Source of the DNA: Streptomyces clavifer
Lineage (GTDB): Bacteria; Actinomycetota; Actinomycetes; Streptomycetales; Streptomycetaceae
Assembly (NCBI GenBank): GCA_014651175.1
Contig: BMWJ01000015.1
Coordinates: 1-64,000 of the forward strand
DNA: 64,000 nt
Reading direction: 5' to 3'
The notes under the pieces are model-generated. The model did not search any database, was not told where the DNA came from, and saw only the letters and a list, made by a program, of their open reading frames with translations. Each line of letters begins with the position of its first letter. The stretch's first letter is position 1. This document shows, one piece after another, positions 61,455-64,000 of the stretch. Position numbers and translations under genes: made by a program.

Positions 61455-61814
61455 GGAAGTGGACTGTACCGGGCGCGTGTCGGATTGCCCACCGTGCGCG
61501 GTATTCGGGCAGACCGACCCGGCGGCAGCGGTCCGACGGCCTCCTCCCGGCAACATCTTGCAAGACCTTGCGGCCCCGGTCCGTCGGCTGCGGTCGGATC
61601 GTCATACCGCCGACTGACCGGGCCTGGCCTGGTGTGGACAGGTGCGGGGCGGTTCCGTCAAGAGGCTTGACGGCAACCTTGAGGACACGCCAATGTAACG
61701 ATCGCCGGGGCTTGCAGAAATCTTCCGCAAAGTCTTTCGGTCGTCTTTCATCCTTGTTACGTTCACGTCGACCCGGCGCCGCGACGGAGCGGTACGGCAG
61801 TTGAAGGAGTTCAG
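61455..61814. promoter_or_regulatory. malR-malE divergent regulatory region
   Basis: 360 bp without a gene. It contains the perfect palindrome TCTTGCAAGA (61556-61565) followed by CCTTGC, and a further CTTGCAG (61711-61717). These resemble the CTTGCA-type motifs linked to Mal/Agl regulators in Streptomyces. AAGGAG (61804-61809) is the malE ribosome site. AT-richer sequence around 61695-61775 probably holds the malE promoter. Confidence 0.6.
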
Positions 61815-63086
61815 ATGCGACGTGGCATAACGGCCACCGCCCTGGTCGCGGCCCTGGCGCTCGCGGCGACCGCCTGCGGCAGTGACGACGAGACCGGCGG
61901 GAGCAAGAGCTCGGGCGAGCTCTCCGGCACGGTGACGTGGTGGGACACCTCGAACGTCGGCAGCGAGGACAAGGTCTTCAAGAAGATCGCCGAGGGCTTC
62001 GAGAAGAAGCACCCGAAGGTCGACGTCAAGTACGTCAGCGTCCCCTTCGGCGAGGCGCAGAACAAGTTCAAGAACGCCGCGCAGGCCGGCTCCGGTGCCC
62101 CGGACGTCATCCGCTCCGAGGTCGCCTGGACCCCCGACTTCGCGAACCTCGGCTACCTCGCGCCGCTGGACGGCACCAGCGCGCTGAAGGACGAGAAGGA
62201 CTTCCTCGCGCAGGCCGCCGCGTCGACCAAGTACGACGGCAAGACCTACGCGGTTCCGCAGGTCATCGACTCCATGGGCGTCTTCTACAACAAGAAGATC
62301 TTCAAGGAGGCCGGCGTCGAGCCGCCCGCGACCATCGCGGACCTGAAGGCCGTCTCCAAGAAGATCAAGGACAAGACCGGCAAGACCGGTCTCTACCTGC
62401 GCGGCGACGACCCGTACTACTTCCTGTCCTTCCTCTACGGCGAGGGCGGCGACCTGGTCAACGCCAAGGACAAGGCCGTCACCGTGGACAGCCCCGAGGG
62501 CGTCAAGGCGTTCAAGGTCGTCAAGGACCTGGTCGACTCCGGCACGGCGAAGACGGACGCCACGGACGGCTGGGAGAACATGATGCAGTCGTTCAAGAAC
62601 GGCGACGTCGCGATGATGATCAACGGTCCGTGGGCCGTCGGCGACACGCTGACCGGCAAGGAGTTCACCGACAAGGCGAACCTGGGCATCTCCACGGTGC
62701 CGGCCGGCTCGGCCGCGCAGGGCGCCCCGCAGGGCGGCCACAACCTCGCCGTCTACGCGGGCTCCAAGAACCTGGACGCCTCGTACGCCTTCGTCGAGTA
62801 CATGACCTCGGTGGAGAGCCAGGCGCAGACCGCCGGTGAGCTGAACCTGCTCCCGACCCGCACCTCGGTGTACTCCAAGCAGGAGGCCGCGGACAGCGAG
62901 ATCGTGCAGTTCTTCAAGCCGGTCGTCGAGACCGCCGTCGAGCGCCCCTGGATCCCCGAGGCGGGCAGCCTCTTCGCCCCGCTCGGCACCGAGTACACCA
63001 AGGTCCTCACCGGCCAGACCACGCCCGAGAAGGGCGCCAAGGCGACCGGCGACTCCTACCGCAAGCTCCTCGAGGGCTGGAAGTAA
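61815..63086 (+). CDS. malE: Maltose/maltodextrin-binding lipoprotein MalE
   Basis: A 423-residue binding lipoprotein (lipobox ATAC, Cys21) of a maltodextrin ABC importer. Signatures: VTWWDTSNVGSEDKVFKKIAEGFEKKHPKVDVKYVSVPFGEAQNKFKNAAQAGSGAPDVIRSEVAWTPDFA, YAVPQVIDSMGVFYNKKIF, MMINGPWAVGD, and the closing PWIPEAGSLFAPLGTEYTKVLTGQTTPEKG. AAGGAG precedes the ATG. First gene of malEFG, controlled by divergent malR and presumably glucose-repressed. The anchored protein captures oligosaccharides released by secreted amylases. Confidence 0.93.
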   Translation: MRRGITATALVAALALAATACGSDDETGGSKSSGELSGTVTWWDTSNVGSEDKVFKKIAEGFEKKHPKVDVKYVSVPFGEAQNKFKNAAQAGSGAPDVIRSEVAWTPDFANLGYLAPLDGTSALKDEKDFLAQAAASTKYDGKTYAVPQVIDSMGVFYNKKIFKEAGVEPPATIADLKAVSKKIKDKTGKTGLYLRGDDPYYFLSFLYGEGGDLVNAKDKAVTVDSPEGVKAFKVVKDLVDSGTAKTDATDGWENMMQSFKNGDVAMMINGPWAVGDTLTGKEFTDKANLGISTVPAGSAAQGAPQGGHNLAVYAGSKNLDASYAFVEYMTSVESQAQTAGELNLLPTRTSVYSKQEAADSEIVQFFKPVVETAVERPWIPEAGSLFAPLGTEYTKVLTGQTTPEKGAKATGDSYRKLLEGWK

Positions 63087-63107
63087 CCCAGGAAGGCAGG
63101 CCGGCTG

Positions 63108-64000
63108 ATGGCTGTCCACACCAGCCAGTCGGTGGCGAAGGCCGCGGGCGACGATGTCGCCCGCGGCCGGAGCCGCGGTACTGGCAACCCCCCGCCGCCG
63201 AGCAGGCTCCGGCGGGCTCTCTCGGTCCACTGGTACGCCTGGACCATGGTCGCCCCGGTCGTGATCGTGATCGGCGTGATCATCGGGTATCCGCTGTTCC
63301 GCGGCCTCTGGCTGTCGCTGACCAACGCGGACGAGCGCAACGTCGCCCGGTCGATCGGCGTCAACGAGATCCCCGCCACCTACGAGTTCGTGGGTGTGGA
63401 CAACTACGTCGACGCACTGACGGGCGGCCAGTTCCTCAGTACGCTCGGCTGGACGCTGGTGTGGACGGTCTCCTGCGTGGGCGTCACCTTCTGCCTCGGC
63501 ATGGCCCTCGCCAACATCCTCAACCGCAAGATCGCCGGACGCTCCGCCTACCGCATGGCCCTGATCCTGCCCTGGGCCATCCCCGGCTTCGTCTCGGTGT
63601 TCGCCTGGCGCTTCCTCTACAACGAGGACCGCGGGCTGCTGAACAAGCTCCTCACCGGGAGCGGCTTCGACGGCATACCCTGGCTGAACGACCCGACCTG
63701 GGCCAAGTTCTCCGTCATCGCGGTCAACGTCTGGCTCGGCGTGCCGTTCATCATGGTCGCCCTCCTCGGCGGGCTCCAGTCGATCCCCTCGGAGCAGTAC
63801 GAGGCCGCCGAGATGGACGGCGCCACCGCCTGGCAGCGGTTCCGCCACGTCACGCTCCCCGGACTGCGCCCGGTGTCCACCACGGTGATCCTGCTCTCCA
63901 CCATCTGGACCTTCAACATGTTCCCGGTGATCTTCCTGCTGACGCGCGGCGGACCCGGTGAGGCCACCCAGATCCTGGTCACCCAGGCGTACAAATTCTC
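63108..64000 (+). CDS. malF: Maltose ABC transporter permease MalF (3' end cut)
   Basis: The first 297 codons of a membrane permease. A Ser/Arg-rich N-terminal tail is followed by TM1 (WYAWTMVAPVVIVIGVIIGYPLFRGLWLSLTNAD), further TMs, and the cytoplasmic EAA loop EQYEAAEMDGATAWQRFRHVTLPGLRP that docks the ATPase (usually MsiK in Streptomyces). The frame stays open to the window end. It starts 21 nt after malE and pairs with MalF's partner MalG expected beyond the right edge. Confidence 0.93.
   Translation, partial: MAVHTSQSVAKAAGDDVARGRSRGTGNPPPPSRLRRALSVHWYAWTMVAPVVIVIGVIIGYPLFRGLWLSLTNADERNVARSIGVNEIPATYEFVGVDNYVDALTGGQFLSTLGWTLVWTVSCVGVTFCLGMALANILNRKIAGRSAYRMALILPWAIPGFVSVFAWRFLYNEDRGLLNKLLTGSGFDGIPWLNDPTWAKFSVIAVNVWLGVPFIMVALLGGLQSIPSEQYEAAEMDGATAWQRFRHVTLPGLRPVSTTVILLSTIWTFNMFPVIFLLTRGGPGEATQILVTQAYKF

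Overview
This is a 64 kb stretch of a high-GC actinobacterial chromosome, almost certainly a Streptomyces. The signs are very GC-rich third positions with long antisense shadow frames, GTG/TTG starts, twin-arginine and lipoprotein signals, DmdR/IdeR-type iron boxes, an AfsR/SARP-type regulator and several leaderless promoters. The malF-malE-malR / glnE / nadE / glnA2 / panB neighbourhood on the right resembles, from memory, the conserved core-chromosome order of Streptomyces coelicolor. I saw no tRNA, rRNA, insertion sequence, phage, CRISPR array or transfer island.

Layout. 1-8.5 kb is an accessory-looking stretch. It holds the N-terminal part of a sugar-binding lipoprotein, a GNAT, an MFS/TetR divergent pair, a zone of gene decay (Nudix remnant, truncated MazG-like gene) around a lipoprotein gene, a PhzF-like isomerase, a secreted lamin-tail protein and an SDR. 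8.6-16.5 kb carries a Tat-exported PhoD-type phosphatase, a Gfo/Idh/MocA dehydrogenase, a Bcr/CflA efflux pump, an Rsm22-like methyltransferase sharing its stop tetranucleotide with a convergent dimethylargininase-like gene, a TetR and a primase/polymerase-like protein.

16.5-28.8 kb is the most coherent block, an iron and heme acquisition island. It contains efeO-efeB-efeU plus an overlapping lipoprotein, hmuT-hmuU-hmuV, two secreted double-HtaA-domain proteins (one with an LAxTG sorting signal) and a heme oxygenase. Two iron boxes lie in the spacers of recognisable -35/-10 promoters. The likely route is surface capture of heme by HtaA proteins, import by HmuTUV, ring opening by the heme oxygenase, with EfeOBU handling inorganic iron.

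28.8-46.3 kb mixes housekeeping genes (map, an NADPH:F420 reductase gene, panB) with a site-2 protease homolog, a 1112-residue SARP-NTPase regulator, a DrrAB-like exporter, MFS pumps with TetR genes and clear inverted-repeat operators, and a membrane-bound exo/endonuclease/phosphatase-family protein. 46.3-64 kb is nitrogen and carbon metabolism: nadE, a CBS protein, a DUF305/DUF3105 pair, a glnA2-type synthetase lacking the usual adenylylation tyrosine, a TetR/MFS pair, a HemK-like methyltransferase, a PPOX protein, glnE, a PAP2 protein, malR and divergent malE-malF (cut by the window end).

Nine genes have a -10-like hexamer placed 6 or 7 nt before the start codon, as expected for leaderless mRNAs.
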